This document shows positions 1-12,400 of a stretch of DNA of 64,000 bases, one piece after another. The stretch covers positions 34,584,844 through 34,648,843 of the forward strand of contig NC_088787.1 of assembly GCF_949628265.1 (NCBI RefSeq), read 5' to 3'. The notes below the pieces were generated by a model. The model made no database searches. It was given only the letters and a program-made list of their open reading frames with translations, and had not been told where the DNA came from. Position 1 is the stretch's first letter. Every line of letters starts with the position of its first letter. The translations under genes were made by a program, and so were the position numbers. The DNA is from Cloeon dipterum (taxonomy: Eukaryota; Arthropoda; Insecta; Ephemeroptera; Baetidae).

Positions 1-1128
1 GCGTCTTTCTAGATGATTTGTGCAAAGTCATTAATAAACAAAATGATTACTTACACCTAAACATGCAATAATAAATACATATAACATCACATTCATAACA
101 TAATACTTTTTTAAATAATTTGTAATGATATTTTTTCATAAAATTTTTCCCACCGCGCAGATCCAAGATGGCGTCTGAATGTGGAAAACAAAAAGCTCTC
201 TTTTGATTCCCGTACTAGTGTCAAGAGTTTGTTTTTACGATCCAAGAGACACAATTAGTACAAGTAATGCAAATTATTTCACAAGATTGACCAAATCTTG
301 CTTCTTTTCGCGCATTTTCAAATGACCGTTTTATCGTGCCATGCTCCACCGGACGCCATATCTGCGCGTCGCACCAATCTGGTCCCCGCTGACACGATAA
401 TTATAACTATGCATTCATAAAGAACATAGCAAAATGTTAATTTAATAAAATTAACATAACAGCCCAGTGCAACTAAACACATGCTTAAAATTTCCTTTTA
501 AGCTAGCATTTTCATCAAATGATTTAATATTTTCATCCCTTTCCTAATAATTCGTCTACAGCAACAATCGTTGCAGTAGAACTAGTTGCATATACGACCT
601 GTATATTTGAATGTTAAGACGTCGAAGGTTGTCTGACTTGTTACTTTTCCATTGGGTGCTGGAACTGAGCAGACCCCATCATGAACCTACAATAAAAAAT
701 TGATTGATCATTCCAGATTTTTATTTTGTCGAGAAAATAAACGAAAATGCCCTACTGGCTTTTTATTATGATATGATTTTTCTAACTGAGAAATAAGTTT
801 AAATTTAATAGCACTTATATAAAATCAAGAAAAACATAGCTTAGTTAATCGTTTATTCCCTCGTATTATCTATTTTTCAATATGTAAAGTATTAGTATTT
901 GTTGATTTCTAAAAAATATGATTTTTACTTAAACGGTTTTTAATTGATTTTTAACATATTTTGGTGCCTAAATTTGAAATATTTGTTCGTCTAATTGTAA
1001 GAGGTTTAATTAAATCTATTTCCTGTTTACCCTCAAAATTTGATTTAGATCAGCCTCTGATCAAATAAATGCAAAAAATCGAATAATTTTGGAGAAAAAA
1101 TATTGTTAAAATTAAGCCTTCAAATATT
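1..1128. other. Intergenic, AT-rich, one MITE relic
   Basis: No coding region seen. It contains the left-truncated hAT-like MITE described separately (152-391); the rest is AT-rich sequence without a recognisable motif. Confidence 0.5.
152..391. mobile_element. hAT-like MITE, copy 1 (left end truncated)
   Basis: This copy is similar over its length to copies at 17850-18120 and 23633-23893, sharing the blocks AAAAAGCTCTCTTTGGAT-like, AAGAGTTTGTTTTTACGA and CTTGCTTCTTTTCGCGC. Its right end, GGTCCCCGCTG, matches the family terminal inverted repeat. The first about 30 bases of the left end are missing. There is no coding capacity. Confidence 0.75.
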
Positions 1129-1497
1129 TCAGTTTTTCTGATTACGAACCTTCCCTATGGCATGGGATCCGCCGACCACGATTCTGCCGATATAGACTGG
1201 TCCATGGTTTCTATTGACGATGGCAACGAGGGCATCGTCCGGAATCAGATCATCGGGCTTCACGTGGACCCAGGTATACGTGCAATCCTCCTTGTCCACC
1301 AGCACGTCGAAAGGGCCGTCGACGCCGTAAACCTTTCCATCGTGACACACAAGCAGCTTTCCTCCTGACGACTTCAAGGTGCCTGGGTATGCGCAGTTTG
1401 CGATCGACGCGATGCCGATGTAGATGTTTTTCTGCGAAGAGTCAAGACCTGCGACAAAGGCGTTTGGTGGCAGGTTAGTTCCATAATGCCAAGCCAT
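1129..1497 (-). CDS. DM9 domain (DUF3421) protein
   Basis: A 122-residue frame runs from ATG at 1497 to TGA at 1129. It begins with a Trp-His-Tyr-Gly-Thr block and has two related halves carrying the repeat signature of DM9 proteins: a Tyr-Ile-Gly-Ile core near residue 26, GKLLVCHDGKVYG near 47-59, a YTWV block near 74, and VYIGRIVVGGSHAIGKV near 101-117. DM9 proteins of insects and molluscs are small lectin-like proteins, several of them mannose-binding and infection-responsive. No signal peptide is visible, which is usual for the family. The length is slightly below the common 140-150 residues, so an upstream coding exon is possible, but the ATG after ATCCATCAAG looks like a genuine start. 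Function in this species is inferred from family only. Confidence 0.85.
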   Translation of the reverse strand: MAWHYGTNLPPNAFVAGLDSSQKNIYIGIASIANCAYPGTLKSSGGKLLVCHDGKVYGVDGPFDVLVDKEDCTYTWVHVKPDDLIPDDALVAIVNRNHGPVYIGRIVVGGSHAIGKVRNQKN

Positions 1498-1499
1498 CT

Positions 1500-2310
1500 T
1501 GATGGATGCTACAAAGAGATATTTTAAAAAATCTGAAGAAAGTCGGGGTTATATCTAAGTTTAGTATTTGTTTTTTCAGATCATTAAGGAATTTTAAATA
1601 AAAAATTTAATTAATAAAGCGCAAGTAAATTGCGGGAAGTTTATAATGTACATCATAAATTTATAATAAAAAGATAAAAACGTATTGTAAATATGTAATG
1701 TAATTTATATAAAATAATTTGACAGGTCTAATTTGTTCACTACTGCTCTCTTTTAAGATTGCAGAGCTGAAAATGTTGCTTGGCGATATCGAAACTATAT
1801 TTTGAATTGTAAAGTCAAATACAAATGAAAAAATTAATATTAACTTTTCAAATTTAAAAACTTGAATTCCTTAACAGACATCAGTAGTATTTCTACCATA
1901 TAGAGTCAAGACAAAATTTAAATTAGACTTGCAGTCAATTTTTGAGCTTGTCTGCACGTGACCATCAAAATAAGTTAAAAATGGGAGTCAAGCTTCACTT
2001 ACCAGATTGGAGGCGGACCCCTTTCTTTGAAGTAGAGTGTGAGGGAACTAAGAGCTTTTCTGTAGCTCGTCTATTTTATAGGCTTACATACAAGGGAAGG
2101 GCGGCTGTCAGGTACTGCGATAAGTGGTAAAAACATAAACTTTAACAGTGAACTCATAACACCAAATACGTTGAAAAAGATAAGCGCGCAATATCATGAT
2201 TATTAAAGACTTTATTTTCTTGTTTTTAGTATTATGCGAAATTCTCACGTCTGCTTTAACAATGTTTCAACGGAATGCAAATATCTGGGTCTCATTTTTT
2301 ATATGAATAA
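1500..2310. other. Intergenic, no gene seen
   Basis: AT-rich. Short open frames here have no composition or motif that supports coding. Confidence 0.4.
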
Positions 2311-2311
2311 A

Positions 2312-2620
2312 ATAAAACCAGCCCGTTTTGGCACACATTGTTAGGACATTCTCAGGAGTGTCAAAGCAGCGTGGGAGCTGTTTAATGTCAGAAATGGCAA
2401 AAGGTGGTTAATTTAGAGACAGCTCAACGCGCTGGGAGGAATTGCAACTTGTTGATTATTTCGCACATTTCCAGCGGCTTTAGGGACTAATGTGTCTAGC
2501 GTTTAAATAAAAGATCTTGGTGCGGGGAAGCGAAAATAAGCAGCCAAATTGGGCCCAAGATTCTCTGCAGCTCATGGCCCACGGAAAATACTGTGGAATG
2601 TAAAAAATATTATAATTTAC
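2312..2620 (+). mobile_element. SINE, old copy in plus orientation (head type B)
   Basis: It starts near CCAGCCCGTTTTGGCAC and contains TTCTCAGGAGTGTCAAAGCA, then a body similar to the SINE copies at 2630-3080 and 20795-21220 (ATGTCAGAAATGGCAAAA, GTGTCTAGCGTTT, CTTGGTGCGG). It is more diverged than its neighbour and lies tail-to-tail with it, so the pair forms a long inverted repeat. Confidence 0.6.
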
Positions 2621-2629
2621 ATCGTATAG

Positions 2630-3080
2630 TTTATTATTTTTTTGCTCTTTTTATGCCTGTCCTCTTGGAGCGGGAAGGGCGCGCACCGTGCTAGCACGAA
2701 TGCTGAAACCCGGGTCCCAATAACACCGCAAACGGATTGAATGGGCGCACCAGGCCGCACATTTCAGGGACCCGGCCCACTCGAGGGCCACTTTCCTCCG
2801 CACCGAGGACTGCATTGAAACGCTAGACATTCGTCCCGTGAAGCCAAATCACGCATGCTGGAAAGGTGCAAACCAGCAAGTAGCGAGTCGGCGCCGGTGC
2901 GCCTCCCAGCCCGTTGAGCAATTTGAGCAATTCGAGTCACTAAACTAACCACTTTTGCCATCTCTGACGCATTGGGTAGCCAGTATTAGATCTCCGAACT
3001 GCTCAAATACCTCTCATTGCTTTGACACTCCTGAGAATGCCTTAACAATGCGAGCCAACGGGCTGGTTAAAACTTTTTAC
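2630..3080 (-). mobile_element. SINE, minus orientation (head type B)
   Basis: Read on the minus strand, this copy has a head with TTCTCAGGAGTGTCAAAGCA and CAGTTCGGAGATCTAATAC, a GC-rich body (CGCTACTTGCTGGTTTGCAC, AGCGTTTCAATGCAGTCCTC) and a tail ATAAAAAGAGCAAAAAAAT. It is very similar to 20795-21220, and its body and tail match the 5S-headed copy at 6340-6722. It has no coding capacity. Short open frames within it also appear in the 20.8 kb copy only because the repeats are similar. Confidence 0.75.
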
Positions 3081-3389
3081 TGAATAAATATTTTTCATGA
3101 TTCATTTGAAAATGGGTTTCAAAATTTATTATTCATTCTCCTTAATTATCCTCATAAATTCTTAAAATATTTTCGAATGTTTTATAATAGTAATGTAAAA
3201 GATATATCGTTCTCATCACTTAAAAGATATTTTTATATAAACAAGAAAACAATTTCGAGTGCAGCAGTTTGAAAAATAAACATATATAGCCCATATAAAT
3301 CTACAAATTGATGCTAATAGATTTCGAATTGTTATGTTTTTGAAAAAAATAAGATATACATGTTTTTTCCTAAACCTATTATATGAATC
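3081..3389. other. AT-rich spacer
   Basis: No gene, RNA or repeat recognised. Confidence 0.4.
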
Positions 3390-3661
3390 AAGGTCATCAC
3401 CGCGAGATTTAAGGCGGCGGCTGATGAAATTGGCTCAGCCGAATATTTTGCCCCGGGGCGACAGCGGCTGGTTATTTTCACCGGCGGCTGATATTATTTT
3501 AAACGTGAATTTTGCGGCTCGACTGACCGAAAAAGATTTTTCTCTCCTGCACTTATTAATTTTTGACAGTTTTTCATCGACGGCTGGCGCGGTTTAGCCA
3601 GATTCATGGCGGCTGCCTACGTAGCCCAGAATTTGCCGACTCTGGCGCGAGCTGAAACTTG
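3390..3661 (+). repeat. Palindromic GC-rich MITE family D, copy 1
   Basis: The copy contains GCGAGATTTAAGGCGGCGGC, TTTTCACCGGCGGCTGA, TCTCTCCTGCACTTATTAAT and GGCGGCTGCCTACGTAG. The same blocks in the same order occur at 42893-43330, and reversed at 4870-5140 and 42355-42555. It is non-coding. Confidence 0.6.
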
Positions 3662-4394
3662 TTATTATAATCTTAATAAAGCTGGCTGAATTAATTATGT
3701 ATTTCTAAGAAATTTATCTTTTATATAGCTATTTTATAATCATTTTTGCGTGTTCCAAAATAACGAAAAAGGCATGCAGAAACTATAAAAGTATAATAAA
3801 AAAAAATATCTGACAGCTTAATTGTCTACAATTATAATAGCTTTCTATAATTTTTTCAAAACAATTAATTTTGACATAATATCTAACTGGATGATCTTCC
3901 GGGTATAAAATGTTCGTTAGATTTGATCTAGAATTAAATTCCGTTTTTGCTTTAGTTTTAAACATAGGAAATTTCTGTATATAATAACTCTAATTATTGT
4001 TTTATTAATATCTGAACATTCCATCTGGAAAATGTCTTATGTAATAATTGGGTTTTATTTTACAACGGTATTTCGAAGCATTTCAATCAATCTAGATGGT
4101 TTATAGACGGGATTTTTCAATTATTCGATGTGCGTTAACTTATAAGTACATCATGCATATAAAAAATTAATTTTAATGGAAAAATATTTCCTACGAAATT
4201 TTAAAAGTCTTTTCAGGCTAACAGATGTATTTTAAAAGCAAAAAAGTCGTCAATTAATGATTAGTTGTAGGGATTTTTTGCATTTAAATTATAAAAAATA
4301 TTTATTCCTTTAAGTAAGAAGAATAATTATTGAGCTGATTAATCGAGCCAAATGAAAAAGTCAATTTTCTTCAACATTGTCAACACCAAATCTT
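3662..4394. other. AT-rich intergenic
   Basis: No supported feature. Some minus-strand ORFs of about 60 codons here are AT-rich chance frames. Confidence 0.4.
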
Positions 4395-4835
4395 CGAGTT
4401 TGAGCCATCAAAATTACAAAAACTACACACCGTTCGACTCGTCTCAACCTCCCCTAGATAGCCGATGGTTTTCGGGGGTTGATTTCGAACCCCACTAACC
4501 CTAATTTGTCTTGTAACCACACCACAGAAGTAAACATACGGTTCTGCTATTTAGATTTTAATTTTTAACTGTTTCACCCTCCATAAAGACCTATAAAGGG
4601 GTAGCTTGGGGTAGGTTTGTAATGATTCAAGAGATTTTTGATCTCTTGATAAGCGAAAAAGTTCAATGCGATGTGATTGTATAGTTATTTCAATTCGTAA
4701 GGTGGAAAGAGGATGAGGGTTGATCACGCCCAAAATCCTTTGGCTGCCTAGGGGAGGCTGAGACGAGTCAAACGGTGTGCTGTTTTTGCAATTCCGAAAA
4801 TTAGAACCCGAGATTTAGAAAAAACGGAAATTTCT
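4395..4835. repeat. Palindromic repeat family B, copy 1
   Basis: The left arm reads TACACACCGTTCGACTCGTC with CTCAACCTCCCCTAGA. The right arm is its reverse complement, GAGGCTGAGACGAGTC with AAACGGTGTGCTGTTTTTGC. Family B also occurs at 6852-7418, 8020-8780, 9225-9455 and 37515-38455. It is non-coding. Confidence 0.65.
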
Positions 4836-4869
4836 GGTTAGTTCCAGATGTTCAGAAAAATAAACAAGG

Positions 4870-5140
4870 ATTGTCTAGAGGTCTAACAACAAGCCAGCCG
4901 TGCCAGCCGACAAATTTTAATCACGTGATGGGCAGCCGCCGTGAATCTAGCTATAAGCTGCGCCAGCCGCCGGTGAAAAAGGGTCAAAAATTAAGAAGGG
5001 CAGGAGTAAAATATGTTTTCCGACCTTCGGGCTGTGTACCACTATCAAACTTCACGGTTAAAATATTTTCAGTAGCGCCAGCCACCGGGAAAAAAATCGG
5101 CTAAGCTGGTTCTGGTTCCGCCAGCCGCTGCCAATACATA
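4870..5140 (-). repeat. Family D repeat, copy 2 (reverse)
   Basis: Reverse-oriented copy of the 3390-3661 repeat, with GCCAGCCGCCGGTGAAAA, AATTAAGAAGGGCAGGAG and AAAATATTTTCAGTAGCGCC blocks. It is GC-rich against an AT-rich background. The open frame across it is not coding. Confidence 0.55.
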
Positions 5141-6266
5141 ATTATAGGGTTATCATTTAATTTTAAAGAGAAAAATTGTTTGAATTCAAGTTCAATGCCT
5201 ATTAACTGAGCCAATTAGGCAGGTTTTAGTCCCATTTACGGTTTTTGACAGATTTACACGATTTCAAGAGTGTTTTGATAGACTTTTATTGAACTGCATG
5301 TTTTGAGAAGCTGTTCATCTGAGTAAGAAAATAGTCGATCGTCTATTAACACTATAATAAGCCGTAAATATTATTTAAGTAAAATTAGGGATAAGAATGA
5401 AAATAAGAAAGTAAATTAATACTCTACTCAAAACATTTTGAATTTTAAAAATTATATTATTTATCTAACTTCAGTCTGGATAAAATAGAAAAAATATCAA
5501 CGCCCTTGCTTATTTTTTAAACCCGGCCAGCGAATGTGTGTCGTTCCATATCTCTACAAACAGAGTGTGTCAACTCGTTTCCTGTTTTTTTCCAACTATT
5601 ATTCACTCAAACGCATTTCATGGATGTGTGTACGCAGAGAGTGCAGAGTGTGAAATAAATTAGTGTCAGTCTGTGTATGGCTGATATGTTAAACAGAGAA
5701 CATAATTCCTTTCCTACCTGTGTGGCCACCTTGCGCAACAACTACATTTCAAGTGGGGTCGTCGTGAGTCGTGACCGTGACGATGACAGCTTCAAACACA
5801 GAATGAAAGAAAACGAAGCTGACAAGAGTTGCTGCGTTAATGACTGACTTGCTTTATAATGAGCCGCCGTCTGAGGAATGTGTCAAGCGTCACACGCAAT
5901 GTAAGTACGGTATGACTATAGGACAGAGGTACACCCGCCATTTTTACGGAGGGGAAAGGTTTCGCGCCAGTCCTTTAGTTATACCGTCCTTATCGCAATG
6001 CGTCGATTTGAGACGGAGTGTGTTTTCTTTTAGGTCGTGTGTGTTTTCAACATAAGTGTTCGAACTTTCTGGAAAAAATAATAATTAGACATATGTGGAG
6101 GTTGTCCCCACTACATATAATTGGGAAATAATAAGTGAAACTTCCTAACGCCTCGCTATTTACGTTTTAGATAATACCCATCGTTCAACTCACCCCTCTC
6201 ACCGAAGTTTCCAGAATAGAGATTTACATCTTTCCAAATTGACCTACATATTAATCATAATTATGA
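5141..6266. other. Intergenic
   Basis: No gene is supported. At about 5930-6010 the block AGTCCTTTAGTTATACCGTC reappears reversed at about 12180-12200, indicating another low-copy repeat that I cannot delimit. Confidence 0.35.
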
Positions 6267-6339
6267 TTAAAGACCGTCTTTGACGAAGTTTCTGACTGAG
6301 CACATACCAATCGATTATTGAGAGGCTCATTAGGTAGAG

Positions 6340-6722
6340 TCTTGGTCATATGTTGGGCACACTGGTTCTCGTTAGAACACCGAAGTTAACCAACATTGAG
6401 TGCAAGTGCAGTTCATTATAGCTTGGGTGACCGATTGGCGGCCGGCTACATAACACTATTAGGCCAACTCGCTACTTTTGCTGGTTTGCACCTTTCCAGC
6501 ATGAGGGATTTGGCATCACGGGACGATTGTCTAGCGTTTCAATGAAGTCCTTATCTTGGTGCGGAGGCAAGTGGCCCTTGAGTGGGCTGGGTCCCTGTGC
6601 GGCCTGGTGTGTGTGCCCATTCAATCCGTTCGTGGTATTATTTGGACCCCAGTTTCAGCATTAGTACAGTGCGCTATTTTCCCGGTCCTCGGACAGGGAT
6701 AAAAAGCAAAAAATAAGAAATA
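6340..6722 (+). mobile_element. 5S-rRNA-derived SINE (SINE3 type)
   Basis: Positions 6340-6445 match eukaryotic 5S rRNA: GGTCATATGTTGGGCAC, GGTTCTCGTTAGAACACC, the internal A-box region CGAAGTTAACCAAC and the C-box region TTGGGTGACCG. Next comes the same body as the other SINEs (GCTGGTTTGCACC, TCTAGCGTTTCAATG, CCCAGTTTCAGCATTAG) and an A-rich tail ATAAAAAGCAAAAAAT. An internal pol III promoter from 5S rRNA defines SINE3 elements. It is inserted into the left arm of a family A MITE, giving relative ages. Several 5S positions are changed, so it is not a functional 5S gene. Confidence 0.85.
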
Positions 6723-6851
6723 AAGTGGATATTTTTGCCGACTAAAATGTCCAGCGCGACGTGCGTCTGTAGCACAGGTAGAACTTTTTTACCGCCAGAA
6801 ATATGAACCTTTGTGCGAGAAGTGCGCACGCGTCAGAGCTGGTGTGGCTTG

Positions 6852-7418
6852 TTTTGAGGGTAAAATCAACCCTCAGCCCCCTTCCATTCCGTTTATTTAA
6901 GCAACAAGAAAAAATCGAATCGTTTGCATTTTCAGCAAGAACTTATTCTCTTTTAAAAACACTCTTAAATTGAAAAAACCTACGCCAAATTCCATTGACT
7001 ATCTAGAGGGGGTTAAGAAATGTCGAAAGGTGTGCAGTTTTTGCAACTCTGACAATTAGTACCAGAGATTTAGCGATTGAAATGTTGGCAAAATTTTTAC
7101 TTTTTTCTAGGGGATGAAGTATTACAACTTAGGGGTGGAGGGTAAGCACCCCTAAACCTTTCAGCTCATCAGGGTAGATTGAGACGAGTCCAACAGGGGT
7201 TGGTTTTTGAAATTCTAATGGTTTGAAGCCGAGATTTGGAGTTTTTGCAAAAATAATTATGTTTGAAAAATACCTATTTTCTCGGCGCACGGCAAATATT
7301 ATTTATAAAGTTTGAGGCCAAACAAGATGAACTATAGTTAATATTAATTATTATATTAATCAATGCTGTCACACGCTAACCACCGGCTGCTATAGCGGCT
7401 GACACGACGCCTCTCCTC
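6852..7418. repeat. Family B palindromic repeat, copy 2, nested in MITE A
   Basis: Contains GTGTGCAGTTTTTGCAAC, TTAGTACCAGAGATTTAGCG, GGTTGAG-type inverted blocks and GATTGAGACGAGTCCAAC. It lies exactly between the two arms of the family A element, so it entered the loop of that palindrome. Confidence 0.6.
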
Positions 7419-7587
7419 ATCCTCATTGTCAGCCACACCAGCTCTGACGCGTGCGCACTTCTCGCACAAAGGTTCATATTTCTGGCGGTAAAAAGGTTCG
7501 CGCGTCGCGCTGCACTTTTTGGTCGGAAAAAATAACCATTTTGCATACATCAACTCTCAAGTATCGATTGGTGTGCTCTGACGGTCT

Positions 7588-8019
7588 TTAAGTGACAATA
7601 TGACTTTTTCTAAAAAAATGATGTCAAATAGTTTTCCAAAAATTCAGACAGTAGAAATAAATCCAATTGATTATCCTCCCAATTAATCATACAAAGTAAT
7701 AAATAGAGCTCGAATAAAATTAAAATTGTGATGTGAGGTTAAGCACCAGATTTTAGGTTGCCTTGTTGATTCTGCAAATAAAACTACTATTTCTGTGAAT
7801 TTTAGACAGTTGAACATTTTTTTCTAAGCTTGAAATCATAAGCGGTACCATCAAATGAGCATAAATCATGCAATTTAATGCTGTTTGAAATTTGAACCAC
7901 ACTTAAAATCGACTTAAACCGTCTAAAACGACTTTTTAAAATTCTAGAAAATGATCTTTAATGAAATATTGATTAATACAATAATTAATATTAACTATAG
8001 TTCATATTACAAACCCAAA
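7588..8019. other. AT-rich intergenic
   Basis: No supported feature. Confidence 0.35.
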
Positions 8020-8780
8020 CTTTCTAAATAACATTTTCCTTGCGCCGAGAATATAGGAATTTTTCAAATATCGTTTTTTTTTGCAACTCCAAATCTCAGC
8101 TTCAAACCATTAGAATTTCAAAAACCAACCCCCGTTGGACTCATCTCAATCTGCCCTGACGAGCTGAAAGGTTTAGGGGTGCTTACCCTCCCCCTAAGCT
8201 GTTATACTTCAAACCCCTAGAAAAAAGTAAAAAAAATGTAGTTACTCAGGGGTGGAGGGTTAACACCCTATCAGCTCGTCAGGGCAGGTTGAGACGAATC
8301 CAACGGTGGGTATAGTTTCTGCAATTCTGATAATTAGAACCAAAGATTTAGCACTGACAATGTATATTGGAAAAAAATAAATATTTCGAATTTTTGCGAA
8401 CATTTCAATCGCTAAATCTCTGGTACTAATTGTCAGAATTGCAAAAACTGCACACCATTCGAATAGCCTAAACGTCCTCTAGATATGCAATGGATTTTGG
8501 GGTAGATTTTTCAATTCAAGAGAGTTTTGAAGAGCGAATAAAAGTGCTGAAAGTGCACAATCACTCGATTTTCTCATTACTTTAATAAACGGGGGTGAAA
8601 GAGGGATGAGGGTTGATCACCCTCAAAACATTTTGGCTATCTAGGGAAGGTTAAGAAGAGTTGAACGGTATTCAGTTTTTGCCATTCTGATTGTTAGAAC
8701 CCGAGATTTCAAGTTGTAAAAATAACGAAATTTTATGCATTCCTTTATTTTTTCTGGCGGCGGCCGCTATTATTTAGAAA
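8020..8780. repeat. Family B palindromic repeat, copy 3 (compound)
   Basis: Several inverted modules follow each other: AACCCCCGTTGGACTCATC, GCAGGTTGAGACGAATCCAA, TTGCAAAAACTGCACACC and GGCTATCTAGGGAAGG. The module order resembles copy 5 at 37515-38455. It is non-coding. Confidence 0.55.
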
Positions 8781-9224
8781 GTTTGAGGTAACAAATTTTA
8801 AACACATCACTAGATTTGGATATTTTCCATTGAGTTTTGACCATGGTAATATAGTAAATGCAGAGGAAATTAGAATTAAACCAAATCGTGTAAATTGAAT
8901 AACAAACCAACTAACGCTGTCAAAATTTATCCAAAAACTCATTTAACTAAATTAATAATAATTTTATAAAACGCAGATATGCGTGCAACTTTATAAATCA
9001 TATAGTTGGTAAATTTTTACATATTTTCCATGCTGTTAAAGTCAATTTTTTTATTAATATAATTATATTAATATCATATGATTTTTAGCAGCAGAAAATG
9101 CATTCAAATATCGTTCCATGACTAAACTTTGCAGATTATTGCATATAGATGGAGTTTTCTCATGAAATTCCATAATTAAAACGTCAAAATAATATGAATT
9201 TTTTCTAATTTCGTTATTTTTGCA

Positions 9225-9455
9225 ACTCTAATTATCAGAATTGCAAAAACTAACCACCGTTGAACTCGTTTCAATTTCCCCTGACCAACTGAGGGAGTCA
9301 GGGGGCTTACCTTAAAGTGTATATACGCTTCAACCCCCTCGAAAAAGTAAAGCATTTAACACCTCTCTATGGATTATGTATTAATTCTGACGGTTAGAAC
9401 CCGAGATTTCGAGGTTCAAATAACCCAAAAAATCGAAGAATGCCATGTGGAATTT
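9225..9455. repeat. Family B repeat fragment, copy 4
   Basis: Includes ATTGCAAAAACTAACCACCG, TTGAACTCGTTTCAATTTCC and GGTTAGAACCCGAGATTTCG; only part of the palindrome remains. Confidence 0.5.
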
Positions 9456-12400
9456 CATGAAAACTGATAACAAAACCACTCTAAAATTTTCGCTGTGGCG
9501 AGAGTTTTATTATTAATTTTAATTAAAAAAGAAAAAAATATTGAAAATATTTTGGTTTGTTGAAATCCTGTCCAGTTTTTTTCTAGCTAAAATATTTCTG
9601 GTTCCGTGTGAAAAACCGGAAAAGGACCGGATTCCGATTTCAAGCCACATGCGTTCTTGTTGACTGATAGGAAGTAAAAATAAGCTAATTAATTAATTCA
9701 ACCTAATTGTCCTTTTAAAAAACATTTTTGGCAAACATATTTTTATAGGAAAATTCAATTTATAAATGTGATTTTGGTGAGTGACTCGAGCCGCTCCGTG
9801 AGTCAGCAGCCGCCAGATTTAGGCGGCTAACCCGGTTTAACGAGCAGCTGACAAAAATTGGGGGGCTTATAATCAGACCTCTAATTAGAAATTGATATGC
9901 GTAGAACAAAATAATGATATAAAAAATCGAAAATAATGCTGGAAACTGGAAAGTAATAACAAGAAGAAGCCCCAGAGCTAGGATACACATAAGTTAATTA
10001 AATTTTAGACCTTAATTCCTCTCCCCGAGAGCATTTTGACTCCGAAAAACCCTTATTGACAATGAATGCTGATTTTTTTAGCCAAAATTAACAAAGATAG
10101 GCGCTTTGCATTTTTTAGAAAAACTGCTTTACTAATTATGACCATTATCTCAACCCTACTTGAAATTCCGTTTAAATTCACAACAAATTGTTGGACGAGA
10201 AAAATTGAAATCAGCTTCAAAAATAAGATACGTTTTAGAGAAAGTTTAAAGGTAATTAAAAATTTTTCAGCTATACAGAAATCGATTATAAAAATATAAA
10301 CTTATTAAATGCACTGTACCTAAACTGGAGTAATTTGACAAGGAAAAACTTGTCAAATAGATGATGACCGCTTTATAACAAGCGTTAAACTCGCCACGAT
10401 TTTAATCTCTTGACTAGTTAAAAGCGCTGACAAGCTCAAAACTAATTAGCTTAAACCGTGTCACTACTAGCCTGCCGCTTCGCCACTGCTGGCCGCTCTC
10501 AGTGCTGGCCACCACCGCTAGTCGCGGCCGCCCCTACACTCACCACCCCCGGTACTGACCGCCCCCGGTGTGTGGCCACCCAATCGCGCGCCGCTCCTGG
10601 TGTTGGCCGCGCGACATTTTATCATTATTAAATTTATTAATTAATAAAATTAAATAGTACATTATCCAATTATGAACAATCGTGCCGTGTGTAACATTGA
10701 AAGTCTCTTACCTTTTTTGGCTTTCATCCACGAACAAGAAATTTCGCGAATTATTGCGCATATTCCTCAATGCGGCCGACTATGAGAGCGGGAGTATGCA
10801 CAAAAAATTAAATGGTGCGCATTGACTGAATTCCCGGATAAAACTGGACGCATATATCGTGGATAACCGTTGGTTGCTTTAAGTCTAAGATAAAAATTCA
10901 AAATGTAAACGCGATATATTACTGGTCTATCCCTTCCCGAGGCACGCCTACTGTGCCGATGCTAGCCAATGATGTTTTCCAAAACGGAAAAACCTTGTAA
11001 TTTTCCCTTGGTTATTTCCTAACGAGTCATGAGCTATTGAACCAATTAAATAATTCATTTTTAATTAAAATTAGCTTTTTAAAGATAAAACATGTCATTT
11101 TGACAAGCTTAAACTGCGTCATAGCACTTTGACAAGTTATATGCATGTCATTATGAGCAGGAAATTTGGACATGGATAAAACTTGTCATTGAATCACGTT
11201 TTAACCGAGTCATTGTGCTTTGATAAGTTTTATCCTTGTTACTATGTCGTTGACCAGCTTTTCCTTGCCAGCTTGACTCATTTTGGATAAAGTGATAGGT
11301 GTATATAACGACTAACGACACAAAAGTCGTTTATTACTAAAAAATCAAATAAACTAACAAAACTCCGGACTAAAATTAAATCTATTCTCTCAGCTCGTGG
11401 GAAATGGACCCTTGATATGAATTAAAAGTGTTGCTGGTGCACGGACAAATTATTCGTAAAACGATTAAAGCGTAGAAGAATTATTATTAAATAGAATACG
11501 AAAGATATAACGAAAATCAATAATAATTGTGATAACAAGTACATATGATATATAGAATAATTAGGGAAAAGTCTTTGAATAAAAAATATTCGTATTCGAA
11601 AACACGGAAATACGCGGGCACACGATTTCTTAATATTGTACTTAGCGATTGACGATCTAGATGAACAATGAAGAGGGAGTCGATGACGGTGACGACGACG
11701 ACGGCAGGTGACGCTTAAACAGAGGACGTTTCCAGTGCCGTAGTCGCGCGGAGCTGCTTCAGGAAGGGTTTAGGCGAGGTGTTGCGTGCCGACCACTTCA
11801 GGTTGGGGTGGTGCCAACCTAAACTTCTGAAATAGACCACCAGCAGACGGGGCCGTACCAGGCCTTACGAAGGAGCCCACCAGGGCTACCTGAGGGACAC
11901 AACGCACAAAGTCTACCGTCAGACGCGCCAATGAAAATAGAAATGAGCACCCAGAAAGTTGCTCAATTTTTAAGTCAACCAAAAATATGGTTTGAATAAG
12001 CTAATTAAGCTTACTCCACTCGAGAGCGAGATTCTGTTAGATCCATCCTGTCCACGGACGAAGTATTTACCGGAATCTTCTGGCGAAACGTTCAGGAAGG
12101 TCGGCGGACGGTAGTTATTGGGCGACTGACTGCTGCGACTTTATTCGTGCGAGAAGTCGCAACCTTTCCCTAAATGACGGTATAACTAGGACTGCGGCGG
12201 ACATTAAAAAAATATAGGGACAGGGGATATGGGAATCACAATCATTATCTAATTTATAGGTTAAAATCTTGCAATAAAATATTATTTAGAAAATACTCAC
12301 GAGAACGATTTTAGAGTGGTTTTGCAGAGTCACCAAAAACCACTGAAACCGCATTTTTTCGCTTTCCAATCGATTCCTGAGGGTCAGAATATAGGTGAGT

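Larger units (their letters stand above)
6271..7587. mobile_element. TTAA-flanked palindromic MITE (family A), split by two insertions
   Basis: The left arm is 6271-6339 and continues at 6723-6851 (AGACCGTCTTTGACGAAGTT and ACCAATCGATT, later GTGCGAGAAGTGCGCACGCG). The right arm is 7419-7587 and is the reverse complement, ending ACGGTCT. TTAA stands on both sides (6267-6270 and 7588-7591). A 5S-headed SINE interrupts the left arm and a family B palindrome sits in the loop. Other copies are at 14136-14458, 24638-25019 and 27261-27641. TTAA duplication is typical of piggyBac-type transposition; assignment to that superfamily is inference. Confidence 0.8.

Noticed and set aside
2312-3080. A single 770-bp foldback transposon
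   Set aside because: The two arms are unequal in age, each has its own tail, and single copies of the same unit exist at 6340 and 20795, so two opposed SINEs explain it better.
6340-6445. A functional 5S rRNA gene
   Set aside because: Box positions are altered, the 3' half of 5S is missing and a SINE body and A tail follow directly.
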